Assembly (NCBI GenBank): GCA_963691705.1
Contig: OY829542.1
Location: 20,012,579 to 20,076,578 of the forward strand
Direction of reading: 5' to 3'
DNA: 64,000 nucleotides
DNA from: Viola odorata
Taxonomy: Eukaryota; Streptophyta; Magnoliopsida; Malpighiales; Violaceae
Under the pieces are notes generated by a model. It worked only from the letters and a program-made list of their open reading frames with translations, did no database searches and was not told the DNA's origin. The position numbers and the translations under genes were made by a program. This document shows positions 1 through 11,780 of this stretch, one piece after another. Each line of letters opens with the position of its first letter. Position 1 is the stretch's first letter.

Positions 1-342
1 CTTCGCCCTTGCTGTCCTCAAGAAGGGTCTTCTAAGCAGCACCTCTGTAGATTTTGTTGAATGCTCGTTGTCCATATCTACAACATAGAAGTCAACTGGA
101 AAAACAAAGTTGTTAACCTGCACTAACACATCCTCAATCACACCAACAGGGTATATAAATGATCTATCTGCTAATTGAATCACAACTTTTGTTTCCTTCA
201 GTTCACCAATATTTAAAGTCTTAAAAATAGTCAATGACAAAACATTAATCCCAGCGCCAAGATCACATAGTGCTTTCTCTATGCTCTTCTCTCTAATCTT
301 GCAAGGAATTGCAAACGTCCCTCCATCCTTGCATTTATTGGG
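1..342 (-). pseudogene. Fragment of Ty3/gypsy (Athila-like) pol: retropepsin region
   Basis: Read on the minus strand, this stretch is an open frame of about 113 residues without start or stop, so it is a fragment cut by the window edge. It contains a CDLGAGINVL segment, the D-x-G-type aspartic protease active site common in plant gypsy polyproteins. Hydrophobic strands follow, then the typical LLRRPFLRTARA end. It lies opposite in orientation to the Athila-like ORF that starts about 60 bases further on, so the two come from different or rearranged elements. A 19-base direct repeat (GGAATTGCAAACGTCCCTC at about 305 and 353) marks the junction. Confidence 0.7.
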
Positions 343-399
343 TATTGAATGGGAATTGCAAACGTCCCTCAAAATCAGCTAAGGTAAATCCTACTCCAG

Positions 400-1718
400 A
401 ACCAGTACTGCCCAAGGAGGAATAGCAGGTCCCTCCGTCTGCCCTACGACAGAACTCCACTCAAGTGACTTCTGACCTTTCTATTTTTCATGAGTGGTTA
501 GTTTTCCATGACAAGCCTTCAATTGATAAGTTGCATATGCTGAATTCCAAAGGCGTTAGCTCCTGTGCGCGCCTCGATTTGGATTTTTTGTCCAGAATGG
601 GTATTGAATCTCAGGTCCGAGAGTTGGTTGCTAATATCGGTTGGGAATCTCTATTCTTCTTAGAACACCCAACCTTTATTGAACTCTCGCTCGAGTTCTT
701 TACCTCTTTTTGGGTCGCATCCGACTATTTTAAGCCTAAGGGCAAGTTTGGACCTAACTCTTCTACTCCTGGTATAACCAATTTTAGATTAGCAAACAAA
801 TGGTCCAAGTTGTCCCTTAGTGAGTTTAATTTTTTGTTGAACTTTGTTGCGCCTGCTGATTTGAATTCTACTTTGTACAAAAATGCTTTAACTGTTATTC
901 CGCCTGTCTTTGATGCTAATGCTGCCTTTCGTGAGCTTACTAATGATCCCAAAGCTGAGTTTAATCCTAAGTCTAGTAAAGCCCACGAACTTGTTGATCC
1001 TGCTTTACGCATCCTACATAGATTTCTGGCCCTCACCTTCTCGAGTCGATTTGGATCCTTGAGCCAGTTATCTCTGCAGGAATTTTTCATTTTATGGTGC
1101 ATGCAACATAAGCGTAGGGTTAATCTAGGGTTTTGGGTTGCCTCGGGTATTCTTCATATTCTAAATGGCTCCCGAGGCCCCATTTTCGGATCTCTTATCT
1201 CTCTGCTTGCGGTGAAGTTGCATAATATGGACCTGTATGCCAGTGACCTTTCTGAGCCCCTTGCATTCAAGGATTTAGATGTTCGTACCTTAGATGGTAT
1301 GGGTCATTTATGCGTCTTACATGGTGTATTGAGTTTCTCTGCAGGATCCACCCCTGCTGGTGATAAGATTTTCGGCACCAAGTTCGGCGGCAATTTTGAC
1401 TATCCAGATCTATCGAGGCCCAGAACTACATCTGTTCCTCCTGCCCAAACAGAGACATCTCGTCGAGCCCCCAATGTACCCGCAACAGTCAAGCTTCCGA
1501 CCCCAACTCTTGTCTATGACCCAACGCAAATGCGACTTCTGCAGGCGATTCTCATGGAACTTCAGGCCTTGACGGCTGAAGTTGCCAGACGTAACCTTCC
1601 ACCCCAGCAACCCCCACCCCCAAAATTTTTTATTTTTCATGCCCTCGAGGAGGGTTCCAAACAATTTTTATTGCTTTCATTTAATTTGGTTGTACAGTAC
1701 TTCTTTAATTTTCCTTGA
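400..1718 (+). CDS. Athila-type retrotransposon ORF (PF03078-like)
   Basis: An open frame of at least 417 codons runs to a TGA at 1716-1718. It has no convincing ATG at its left end and stays open upstream of the GTG at 465, so it is probably 5'-incomplete. Around residues 40-75 it carries the pattern 'GIESQVRELVANIGWESL..P.FIELSLEFFTSFW', which resembles the ATHILA ORF-1 family. The C-terminal third is proline-rich. Downstream comes CATTGAGGACAATGC followed by TTAAGTGTG, a motif that commonly follows this ORF in Athila-like elements. The host element continues at 13557, after the inserted Tat/Ogre-like element. Function in the element's life cycle is not settled (structural or envelope-like); it is not a host gene. 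Confidence 0.7.
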
Positions 1719-1762
1719 ACTCCTTTGTGTGCCCTTCCCGCATTGAGGACAATGCGCTGCTT

Positions 1763-1767
1763 AAGTG
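1763..1767. repeat. Target site duplication AAGTG (left copy)
   Basis: AAGTG directly precedes TGTCGCACC, the left end of the inserted element. The same five bases follow its right end at 13557-13561. Five-base duplication is typical of LTR retrotransposon integration. Confidence 0.85.
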
Positions 1768-4222
1768 TGTCGCACCCCCTTTTTTGATGTTGCGAAAACA
1801 GGTTCGGGACGGGCCACAATGCGAGACAAGCGTTGGACTTGTCTCAACATCATGCAAAAAATGAAGTCGCCACCCTATTTTTCTAGGTTTAGGGAACCTA
1901 ATCGTCATGGCATAAAAAATAAATAAACTAAGGCACAAATGGTCTAAACCAAAGAACAACGGTTCGAGGTCGTATTTATGGACTCGGGAAGGTGTTAGGC
2001 ACCCGAGTCATATCCTTAAAAAGGTTACCAGTAAGCGAGGTATTTTGAGAAAATATTTTGAACATGTAATTTTGGCCCTCAAAGGTGATGTTACATCTTA
2101 GCATTTTTTCGTTGGGACATTGTTATTTCAGTTCGGGACCGAGGGACGGGGTTACCATTTTTCTCCTTGCTAGAGCGGACGTTCCCCCTTTATCATCGAG
2201 CCATGCATGACTATTTATTTACTATGTGATTCTATCATGGCAAAACTAACATCATACGTTTTCAAGAATGCACATATATTCCATGTGGGACCGAAGCCAC
2301 CATACATAGCATTTAACAAAAAAACAATTAATTTCATGGCATAAAAGACAAGTGATTAAACATGTTATGCATGTGAGTTGATTTTATTTTTTAGCAATTC
2401 TATATGTCATGCATACGAGTGGGTGGCTCTAACGCATTCTTAAGTGGTCATGCATACGATTCGGTTCGGATTTAGCATTTCTAGTAAAACATTCAAGGAA
2501 ACGTTTAAGATAAGCGTACCTTTTTTGACGAGCTCCGATCGATGAGCAAACGAGCAATAATAGTGAAGGTATAACAAACGTACAAGATTTTTACTAATTA
2601 CCTCACTAATTATTACAAATTGGAGATCGGAATAATTAATCTAGCTAATTATTACAACAAGTGAAACAATTAAAGCATTAACTAATTATTACAACAATTG
2701 AGATAAATAATTAAAAGCATTAATTAATTATTACAATAAGTGAGATAAATAATTAAAAGCATTCATTAATTATTACAACAAGTGAGATAAGTGATTAAAA
2801 ACATTAATTAATTATTACAAGAAGTCAAAATAATTAATTAAGCATGTATATGAAATATTTAAAACAAGCATACGATTTAAGCATATGATTTAATAAACAT
2901 GGCATATGAACATTTAAATAAAACACGAAAATAATGCACGTTTTAAACATACAAAAAACTTAATGGGTCAGGCCTTGATTTTAAGCAAAAATAGCAGCTG
3001 GGCTTGTGATAAAATTAAGCCCATCACCTTTCTATTTTCCTTCCCGCCAAAGACCCATCTTCTTCCTTTCTTCTTCACGTCGCCGGCGCCATGGCCCGCG
3101 ACCAAGGAGACTAAAAACCCTTAAAACTCACCCTAATCAAACCCAAATAAACCCCAAACATGGCAGCAACTCCAATCCACAAAAACAGTAAGTTTATTGA
3201 ACGGAAATAGTAGCCAATTTTCACATGAAATAACAAGCTAATTAACATGCATATTAGGCTATTAATTACTCAAGACATCATGCAATCAAATTGAAGTAAG
3301 GGAAATAAAATTGGCATGAAAATTAAGCATGTGAGGCAAGCTTTAGCAATTTATTCATGCATTAAGGATAAAAATGAAAATTAAAAAAAAAAACTAGAGA
3401 GAGAGAGCTTACTTGTCCAGGAGAGATAATGGGCCAAGAAGGTTGTGCAAGAAATGGAGATTGAGAGTGAAATTAGGTGCCCCTTTCTTGTTGCCTTGAG
3501 GTCTCAATTTATAGGAAAAATTGGAGTTGGTTTGGAGGTTGTAGACGAGGCGCGATGATGAGGCTAGGTGGTGATGGATCGGCAATGACATGAGTTAGAG
3601 ATATTTTGATGGCTGCATTAAATGGATGGGAAGGTTTGAAGCTTTGGGGTAGCTATCGGGGCTAGGTGCCGATGGATTGAGGTCGGCAAGGCCGACTGTG
3701 GAAAGGTGATACGATACCGAATGAGGATTAATGCATTAATTTTGGTACGAGCAAAATTGCTCGAAAATGGAAATAAATCTGAATAGAGAGGAACACAACG
3801 TGCAGGAAAATAAGACGAGAAAACTAGTATACAGTGAAGAAATGCGAAACTTGGTCTAACGTGTTTTTTTTCTCTCTCGAAAATGTTGAAAGTTCGGATG
3901 TAAAATAAATGCCCTTACGGTAAAAAATGAACGAAACCGAACGAGATGGCGTGGAAGAGAAAAATAGTAGGTAATTATCAATTAAAGAAATAATACGCCC
4001 GATCTATGGTCCGAGGAAACTTACTCGGGACCGATAGAAGTTTGAGCGAAAAGACAGTTGAAAGTACGAAAAAAATTAAAAAGATACGAAATGACGTGGA
4101 ATATTAAAACAAATAGCCTAAGATCAAAATTCGGCAGAAATTTGACGTAGACGTGCTATTAAATGCGATAAGCGTAGAAATACGTAAAGTTGTAATGTAA
4201 AGTCAAAAATTGGGTAGCAACA
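1768..4222 (-). repeat. 3' LTR of the Tat/Ogre-like element (full length)
   Basis: 2455 bp, from TGTCGC to AGCAACA, so TG...CA ended. Its last roughly 1.1 kb (from about 3100) matches 12412-13556 at about 95% by eye, with small indels. It includes a short AT-rich tandem repeat (about 2640-2830) and the bases GAAGTCGCCACC near 1864. Confidence 0.75.
2640..2835. repeat. AT-rich tandem repeat inside the LTR (about 40 bp unit)
   Basis: Four to five diverged copies of a unit containing ATTAATTATTACAACAAGTG followed by AGATAAATAATTAAAAGC. Spacing is about 38-42 bases. Confidence 0.7.
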
Positions 4223-4239
4223 GTTGCCCCCTCTTTACT
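4223..4239 (-). other. Polypurine tract next to the 3' LTR
   Basis: The complement reads AGTAAAGAGGGGGCAAC directly before the LTR start TGTTGCTACCC. This is the expected plus-strand priming site of a minus-oriented LTR element and decides its orientation. Confidence 0.65.
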
Positions 4240-4553
4240 GTTTGATCAATAATACAGTGTAACTGAAATTTTTGATTAGCAGTAAAGATGGTTTCCCCAA
4301 GTGCTTACCATGTCTTGATTGCATCCTAACCTGTTGAAAAAATGTAAATAACAGAAATGTAAATGTTGTAAGGCGAAGGTAGCACCTGCAGTCCTTATGC
4401 TGTTGCAAGAAAGTAGATTAAATCGCTTAAAGAGGAGATATGCAAATAGTGGTCGCTCAAGGAGGAGTAATAATTATGCGGAAATGTAGAATTATGCAAA
4501 AAATGTAAATTGTAGTCGCTCAAGGAGGTGTAGTAATTATGCAGAATGTAAAT

Positions 4554-4893
4554 TACGTAGGGCGAGGGTAGCACTCGCAGTCCATATGTTTGACGGAAAA
4601 GTAAATGACGTAGGGCGAGGGTAGCACTCGTAGTCCATATGTGTGACAGAAATGTAAATGACGTAGGGCAAGGGTAGCACTCGCAGTCCATACGTATGAC
4701 AGAAATGTAAATGACGTAGGGCGAGGGTAGCACTCGTAGTTCATACGTGTGATAAAAATGTAAATGACGTAGGATGAGGGTAGCACTCGCAGTCTGTACG
4801 TGTGACAGAAATGTAAATGACGTAGGGCGAAGGTAGCATGACGTAGGGCGAGAGTAGCACTCGCAATCCATACGTGTGACAGAAATGTAAATG
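4554..4893. repeat. Tandem array A, 53-bp unit
   Basis: Unit starts GACGTAGGGCGAGGGTAGCA; copies begin at about 4554, 4607, 4660, 4713, 4766 and 4819, spaced exactly 53 bases. A 21-base partial copy (4819-4839) is followed by a last full copy from 4840. The long minus-strand open frames across it come from the repeat and are not genes. Confidence 0.9.
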
Positions 4894-5030
4894 AAATTTG
4901 GAACGTACCTTAGATTGATGGTAACGTACCTTTGCTCAGACATTTTGGGAAATGTTTGGTCACCTCTAAAAGATGGTTTTCTTGGATATTGAGGAAAGTC
5001 GTAGATTTTGAGGAAGATTTTTTCTGATAT

Positions 5031-6420
5031 GGTGTGTGGTTCTCTGATATCGAGTACGTTGATGATCTTCTCTGATAATGAGGATGATGGTGATCTTCTC
5101 TTCTCTGATAATGAGGATGATGGTGATCTTTTCTTCTCTAATAATGAGGAAAGTTGATCTGGTCTTGTCTGATAATGAGGATGATGGTGATCTTCTCTTC
5201 TCTAATAATGAGGAAAGTTGATCTAGTATTCTCTGATAATGAGGATGATGGTGATCTTCTCTTCTTTGATAATGAGGAAAGTTGATCTGGTCTTCTCTGA
5301 TAATGAGGAAATGATGACCTCTAATATCGAGGATGATGGTGATCTTCTCTTCTTTGACGATGAGGAAAGTTGATCTGGTCTTCTCTGATAATGAGGAAAG
5401 TTGATCTGGTCTTCTCTGATGATGAGGAAATGATGATCTCTGATATCGAGGATGATGGTGATCTTCTCTTCTCTAACGATGAGGAAAGTTGATCTGGTCT
5501 TCTCTGATAATGAGGATGATGGTGATCTTCTCTTCTCTGATAATGAGGAAAGTTGATCTGGTCTTCTCTGATGATGAGGAAATGATGATCTCTGATATCG
5601 AGGATGATGGTGATCTTCTCTTCTCTGATAAAGAGGAAAGTTGATCTGGTCTTCTCTGATAATGAGGATAATGGTGATCTTCTCTTCTCTGATAATGAGG
5701 AAAGTTGATCTGGTCTTCTCTGATAATGAGGATGATGGTGATCTCTAATATCGAGGATGATGGTGATCTTCTCTTCTCTGATGATGAGGAAAGTTGATCT
5801 GGTCTTCTCTGATAATGAGGATGATGGTGATCTTCTCTTCTCTGATAATGAGGAAAGTTGATCTGGTCTTCTCTGATAAGGAGGATGATGGTGATCTTCT
5901 CTTCTCTGATAAGGAGGAAAGTTGATCTGGTCTTCTCTGATGATGAGGAAAGTTGATCTAGTCTTCTCTGATAATGAGGATGATGGTGATCTTCTCTTCT
6001 CTGATAATGAGGAAAGTTGATCTGGTCTTCTCTGATAATGAGGATGATGGTGATCTTCTCTTCTCTGATAATGAGAAAAGTTGATCTGGTCTTCTCTGTT
6101 AATGAGGAAATGATGATCTCTGATATCGAGGATGATGGTGATCTTCTCTTCTCTGATAATGAGGATGATGGTGATCTTCTCTTCTCTGATAATGAGGAAA
6201 GTTGATCTGGTCTTCTCTGATAATGAGGATGATGGTGATCTTCTCTTCTCTGATAATGAGGAAAGTTGATCTGGTCTTCTCTAATAATGAGGATGATGGT
6301 GATCTTCTCTTCTCTGATAATGAGGAAAGTTGATCTGGTCTTCTCTGATAATGAGGAAATGATGATCTCTGATATCGTGGATGATGGTGATCTTCTCTGA
6401 TAATGAGGATGATGGTAATC
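5031..6420. repeat. Tandem array B, 31/62-bp minisatellite
   Basis: About 44 half-units of 31 bases, each starting TCTCTGATAATGAGGA. Two half-unit types mostly alternate (tails AAGTTGATCTGGTCT and TGATGGTGATCTTCT), giving a 62-base higher-order unit. Shorter interruptions carry CTCTGATATCGAGG. A 508-codon minus-strand frame runs through it only because the repeat lacks stops in that frame. Confidence 0.92.
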
Positions 6421-6596
6421 CTCTCTCGAACTTACCTTGCGAAGTGAAATGGAGAGTGGTTGGAAGTCACCGTATATTTTGGTGAGTGGTTGAAAGCCAC
6501 TGCATTTTTTGGTGAGTGGTTGGTTGGAAGCCACCGCACTTTTGGCGAGTATGTATGTCTGTGCGAGGCTATTGCTTTCCGGACGTTTGATGAAGA

Positions 6597-7116
6597 GATG
6601 AGATCCGAGTAGGGATACTTCAAGATTCGAACGTTGACAAAGAGACAAGATCCTAGCGGGGATACCGCAAGATTTGGATGTTGATGCGGAGACAAGATCC
6701 GAGTGGGGATACCGTAAGATTTGGATGTTGACGAAGAGACAAGATCTGAGCGAGGATACCACAAGATTCAGACGTTGATGCGGAGACAAGATCCGAGCGG
6801 GGATACTGCAAGATTCGGACGTTGATGCGGAGACAAGATCCGAACGGGGATACCACAAGATTCGGACATTAACGAAGAGACAAGATCCGAGCGGGGATAC
6901 CGTAAGATTTGGACGTTGATGAAGAGACAAGATCCGAGCGGCGATACCGCAAGATTCGGATGTTGATGCGGAGACAAGATCTGAGTGGGGATACCGCAAG
7001 ATTCAGACGTTGACGAAGAGATAAGATTCGAGTGGGGATACCGCAAGATTCGGACGTTGACGAAGAGACAAGATCCGAGCGGGGATACCACAAGATTCAG
7101 ACGTTGATGCAATAGT
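6597..7116. repeat. Tandem array C, 47-bp unit
   Basis: About 11 copies of a unit starting GACAAGATCCGAGCGGGGAT; successive copies begin at 6691, 6738 and so on, 47 bases apart. The unit differs entirely from array B, which ends about 180 bases before it. Confidence 0.92.
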
Positions 7117-7509
7117 GGGGGAAATGGACCGCAACACGAAATTGATTGGGGAGTAGTAACGTACTCCATTCAGATGTAGATTGCTTGTGGGGAAATGGAC
7201 CGCCACACGAAATTGATTGGGGAGTGGTAACGTACTCCATTCGACTGTTGATTGGATTTTTACAAAAATCCATGATGAGGGCATTACGGCGATTTCTTCA
7301 TCGAAGACCCATGATTGAGGAGTGGTAACATTCTTCATTCGGTGCTTGATTGGATTTTGACAAAAAATCAAGACGAGGGCATTACAACGATTTCTTCATC
7401 GAAGACCCATGATTGAGGAGTGGTAACGTTCTCCATTCGGTGCTTGATTGGATTTTGACAAAAATCCAATACGAGGGCATTACAATGATTTCTTCATCGA
7501 AGACCCATT
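7117..7509. repeat. Tandem array D: about 65-bp pair plus 98-bp unit
   Basis: Two copies of a unit with GGGGAAATGGACCGC and GTAACGTACTCCATTC (7117-7249). Then 2.6 copies of a 98-base unit starting GATTGGATTTT at 7250, 7348 and 7446. Both unit types share the GATTG...GAGTGGTAACGTTCTCCATTC core, so they are probably related. Confidence 0.85.
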
Positions 7510-9402
7510 TACTTGCATGAGATTCCGCTGAAGCATATTTGTATCCTGTAAATAGGAAGGAAACAAACACGAAGTAGCAATAGATGGAAACAGGGAGAGC
7601 AAATGATGATGTGAGAAACATCGTGTATTACTAAATTTAAACCTCGGCTTGCCCCCAAGTCTTTTGTTGGAACGAAAATGACCTCTTTGTTTAAGAGAAA
7701 ATCAATTCAAGTATATTTCTTTTGAAAAATGTTCGTCCAATTTTCGTTATATAAACATGATTGATACAAGTCTAGATAACGTCTGCGTCTTGTTCAGGAA
7801 ATAACGACCTCAAGAACAAGACTTTCCCATGACATGAAGCTGTAAGCAATCCTCACCAGATATTAGTGCTTACGCTCACGCTCAGAAAACAGGGCTATGT
7901 GTTTACACTCCTAAAGATGCAATAAACATAGCACAAAAATTAAATTTTCAATGTCAATCTGAGTGAAAGATGCACATGCATGGGCCTGCTAATAATCAAG
8001 AGGACTTTGCGAGGGAGAAAAAAGGAGGAATTTGTAGAAGAAAGGAAAAGTGTTGTGTTGTTTTTTTTCTTTTTTCCTTTTTTTTTCGGCGAAAGGTTTT
8101 AATGAGTTTGTGCTCGACGACTGATTGCGATGAGGACACATTACGGTGAACGATGCTTGACGATTTAATCATGGTGAGAGCAAAATGCACAAATTCTTGA
8201 ATATTTGTTGTAGATGTTTCTTCTGGATTGTTTTGAAGGCACCGTGCCCAAGTTCTGTGACATTTGCAGGGAATGATCTCCTTTCCTTTTGAGATTTTTT
8301 TTTGTTGTTTGACGTTTGACAACTTTCTTTGTATGTACTTGCTTTTGTTGTTGTTTTGTGTTTCTTGAACACTCTCTTTTTGATTTTGATTCTTCTTATC
8401 CTTTTCTTTTTCTTTTTCTTTTTTTTTGTGCAAGCAAAGCAAGTATAATCTGTCTTCTTTTTTCTTTTTTTCTTTTTTGTCTGGTCCGTTCTCATTTCTG
8501 TCTTCGATAGAGGCCTTTAAGTCTTGATTTATTCGGCCTTCTTCTGACGTCGATTTGTCAGCGATCCCCTAAGGGATTTCTTGTCATTCCCTTATTAGAT
8601 GTGTATTTTCAAATCCTAGTTTAACGGTCCGAGTCGAGCACTACTCACTTGGTTGGGTGAAAATATGAGGCTTTTGAGTGTTTGATAGAGTCATACATGG
8701 TGTACAAAATATGTGTTTGAGGGCAAAAAGTTAAAAATGAAAATGTGGAAGAAGAGCAAAAGCAAAGTCCAATGTCATCTTACTGTTATCCCATGTCTGA
8801 TGGTTCATGTACCCTAGATATTATGCAAATCTAACTAGCACTTAGCTTAGCATTTACACTCAAGAAATAAATAAGGCGTGAAGGCCCAAAATGCTCGTAG
8901 GGATATGTTTGTGACTACTTACGCCTAAAATATGTCATGGATATAAGAGTTAACAGACCAGACCATGTATGTCGCATAATTTCTAATGAATACGCATGTT
9001 ATCTGTGACGCAATAAAAATGATGAATATGCTTGATTTATGGAATGTTTAAAAATGTAGGGTTTTCAAGCCAAGCAATATATACTTTTTTTTGGCAAAAG
9101 CTAAGAAATTTAGCAGACATGACGCACACGCACTCTTGTAACAACGTAAATTGTGGGAATTTAAAATCGTGGAAATATAAATTGCAAAAAACTTTAATTG
9201 CGGAAACGGAATTTGCGAAAATGTAAAGGACAACTTACCTGAAAAATGAGATTTGACATTTTTCAACACCTTCTTTTGGTCGTCACTTCACTTGCTTGCC
9301 CCCTAAGTTTACAAATCTCGTTGCACCACGAAGCGCCCTTGTTTAAAGTCGTAGGCTCGACTATTGGTGAAGCGTCCTTTCATGTCTATGCGATTGAAAT
9401 TG
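7510..9402. other. Internal non-coding part of the Tat/Ogre-like element
   Basis: I see no gene or domain here. A strongly T-rich (plus-strand) tract covers about 8060-8480 and yields lysine-rich or phenylalanine-rich open frames that are compositional artefacts. Confidence 0.6.
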
Positions 9403-9815
9403 AAGTGGGGGGTGGACCGCCGCACAAGATTGAAACGAGGAAGTTTTTAACCGCCGCACGATCTTTTGAAAGGTGGGGTTTGAACCGCCGCACATTTTTG
9501 AAAGGTGGTGTATTGAACCGCCACACGATTTTTTGAAAGGTGGGGTTTGTACCGCCACGCAATTTTTTGAAAGGTGGGTTTTAAACCGCCACACTATTTT
9601 TGAAAGGTGGGGTTTAAACCGCCACATGATTTTTGAAAGGTGGGGTTTTGAACCGCCACATGTTTTTTTAAAAGGTGGGGTTTGAACCGCCACAATTTTT
9701 GAAAGGTGGGGTTTTGAACCGCCATACTATTTTTTGACGAAAGTGGGGTGTGAACCACCATACGATTTTTGAAAGGTGGGGTTTGAACCGCCATACGATT
9801 TTTGAAAGGTGGGGT
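9403..9815. repeat. Tandem array E, 32-36-bp unit
   Basis: Eleven to twelve imperfect copies of TTTTTGAAAGGTGGGGTTTG followed by AACCGCCACACGAT. Unit length varies because of T-run length differences. Confidence 0.88.
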
Positions 9816-10292
9816 ATAGCTCACCTTTTAGGAGCTATCGTTTATCCTAAAAAAAAGGACAAGTAGTGAGTATAAGTGATAACCTGCATAATATGCAATC
9901 CTGAGGCCTCCACGCTGCTTATTCACTCTTCAACCACACTTTCACTTGATACTTTTAAGACGAATGAGAAGATGACACTTCGGTGAAGACATGAAGGAAG
10001 CTTTTATTCATTCCAACGATGAAACATGCTCTTGGATGCTACAACCGAAACCCTTGAAGCAAACCCGTGCGAGTGGCTAGTGTTATCATGCTTTGGAAAC
10101 TCTCTTTTCGTGATGTGTTTTACGAGCATGTTTTTAATCGACATGCGAGGCCTCATGCCAAAAGGACTTTGACAAGTGTTTGAGTGACAAAAGTCATGTT
10201 AACGAGGAGCAAAGATGATAAAACCCGGCTTGGAAGCACTTCGAGCAACATTCGGAGGCCGAAAATGACCTTGGAGGGATTTGGAGCCGAAG

Positions 10293-10402
10293 CTAGTGGC
10301 ATGCCGCTAGGCCTCAGGTGGCATGCCACCAGAAATATGCATTTTTGTTCTTCTTAGAACCGAAGCTAGTGGCATGCCACTAGGGTTTTAGCGGCATGCC
10401 GC
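10293..10402. repeat. Cluster of four GGCATGCC-centred palindromes
   Basis: 10293-10310 (CTAGTGGCATGCCGCTAG, 16/18 symmetric), 10317-10330 (GGTGGCATGCCACC, perfect), 10366-10383 (CTAGTGGCATGCCACTAG, perfect) and 10391-10402 (GCGGCATGCCGC, perfect). They lie in two duplicated blocks that share AAGCTAGTGGCATGCC. Confidence 0.9.
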
Positions 10403-10689
10403 CAAAGATCAATTTGGGAGCCAATCGTGGCTATCGAAGGTCTTTCTTGGGACTTTCATAGTAGCTCTTTCTTGTATACTGACATTCAATCTTAGAGGAT
10501 GAATTTTGACCAAGTTTATGGCGCTCTTTAACCAATTATCCGAGGAATCAAGGCTTGTAAATGTCGTTGTGCGCGAGGCGTGCACGTATTACTTGCAATC
10601 TTGTGGCCTTCGAATTTTGTGTATGTCCATGACGAAGCAGCCGCGTCTGACTCTTCCTTCTCAAACTTCTCATTCATCTTGTGTCTGTT

Positions 10690-11520
10690 ATCAACGCCTT
10701 TCGTGTTTCAGCTAAGTGGAAATTCCAAGCAAATCCCGTCCATATCGGCCAAAACAAATGAGTGTGCGGCTGAAACCGAGAAGAAACAACTATCCTTGCA
10801 TTCTGAATTATTTGTGAGAGACGCACCGCCCCAAAAATTCTGAAATTTAGTGTGGGCAGACTTCAACCTGTTATCAACATATTTTGTGTTTTAGCCGAGA
10901 GGGAACTCTGAGCAAACCGTATCCATATTGGCCAAAACAAAAGGGCGCGCAACTGAAACTGAGAAGAAACAGCTATCCTTGCATTCTGATTTTTTTTTTT
11001 GTGAGAGATGAACCACCCAAAAAATTCTTAAATTTGGTGTGGGCAGACTTCAACCTGTTATCAACATCTTTCATGTTTTAGCAGAGTGGGAAATCCGAGC
11101 AAATCGTATCCATATTGGCCAAAACAAAAAGGCGTGCAGTTGAGACCGAGAAGAAACAACTATCCTTGCACTCTGAATTTTTTTTTTGGTGAGAGATTAA
11201 CCACCCAGAAAATTCTTAAATTTGGTGTGGGCAGACTTCAACCTGTTATCAACATCTTTCATGTTTTAGCCGAATTGAAACTCCGAGCAAATCGTATCCA
11301 TATTGGCCAAAAAAAAAGGTGCGCAGTTGAGACCGAGTAGAAACAAGTATCCTTGCACTCTAAATTTTTTGTGGGAGATGAACCACCCAGAAAATTCTAA
11401 AATTTGGTGTAGGCAGACTTCAACCTTTTATAAACGTCTTTCGTGTTTTAGCCGAGTGGAAACTCCGAGAAAATCGTATCCATTTTGGCCAAAATAAAAG
11501 GGCGAGCGGCTGAAACCGAG
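10690..11520. repeat. Tandem array F, about 185-bp unit
   Basis: About 4.5 copies. The marker TGTGGGCAGACTTCAACC starts at 10851, 11038, 11226 and (diverged) 11408, giving periods of 187, 188 and 182. Each unit contains GCCAAAACAAAAGG and GAGAAGAAACAACTATCCTT. Short open frames across it are repeat-derived. Confidence 0.9.
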
Positions 11521-11738
11521 AAAAGCAGTCATCCTCTCGTCTAGTCATCTTGGTCTCATCTCCCAATCAGACCCGAGATCGTATCAATGAGGGAAGATTT
11601 TTATTCATTCCCCAGTCAAGGCATGATGTGATCATGGATGTATCCAATGGAACCCTCGGGACAACCCAATGCAACCCTAGACTGCCTGTGAGAACCAACT
11701 TGGAAGAAAACATTTTCTTTTGAGATTTTTGCAACAGC

Positions 11739-11780
11739 TAGCGTGATCACGCTAAGCCCTTAGTGTGATCTTGCTAAGGG
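11739..11780. repeat. Palindrome plus hairpin
   Basis: TAGCGTGATCACGCTA (11739-11754) is a perfect 16-base palindrome. It is followed by a 7-bp stem CCCTTAG...CTAAGGG (11757-11780) whose loop contains GTGATC. Confidence 0.85.

Noticed and set aside
1864..1876. GAAGTCGCCACC, complement like an Ogre-type primer-binding site
   Set aside because: It lies about 100 bases inside the LTR, not at its internal edge, so it cannot be the primer-binding site of this element.
4395..4943. 182-codon minus-strand frame rich in Tyr/Cys/Pro
   Set aside because: Translation of the 53-bp tandem array, no independent coding evidence.
5473..6999. 508-codon minus-strand open frame with repeated EDQINFPHYQRREDHHHPHY
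   Set aside because: It follows exactly the 31-bp and 47-bp tandem units and has no domain; the repeat merely lacks stops in that frame.
7996..8510. Lys-rich and Phe-rich open frames on both strands
   Set aside because: Low-complexity T/A-rich tract inside the retrotransposon; no domain.
9403..9815. Possible CRISPR-like array
   Set aside because: Plant DNA, units are contiguous with no unique spacers and variable length; it is a plain minisatellite.
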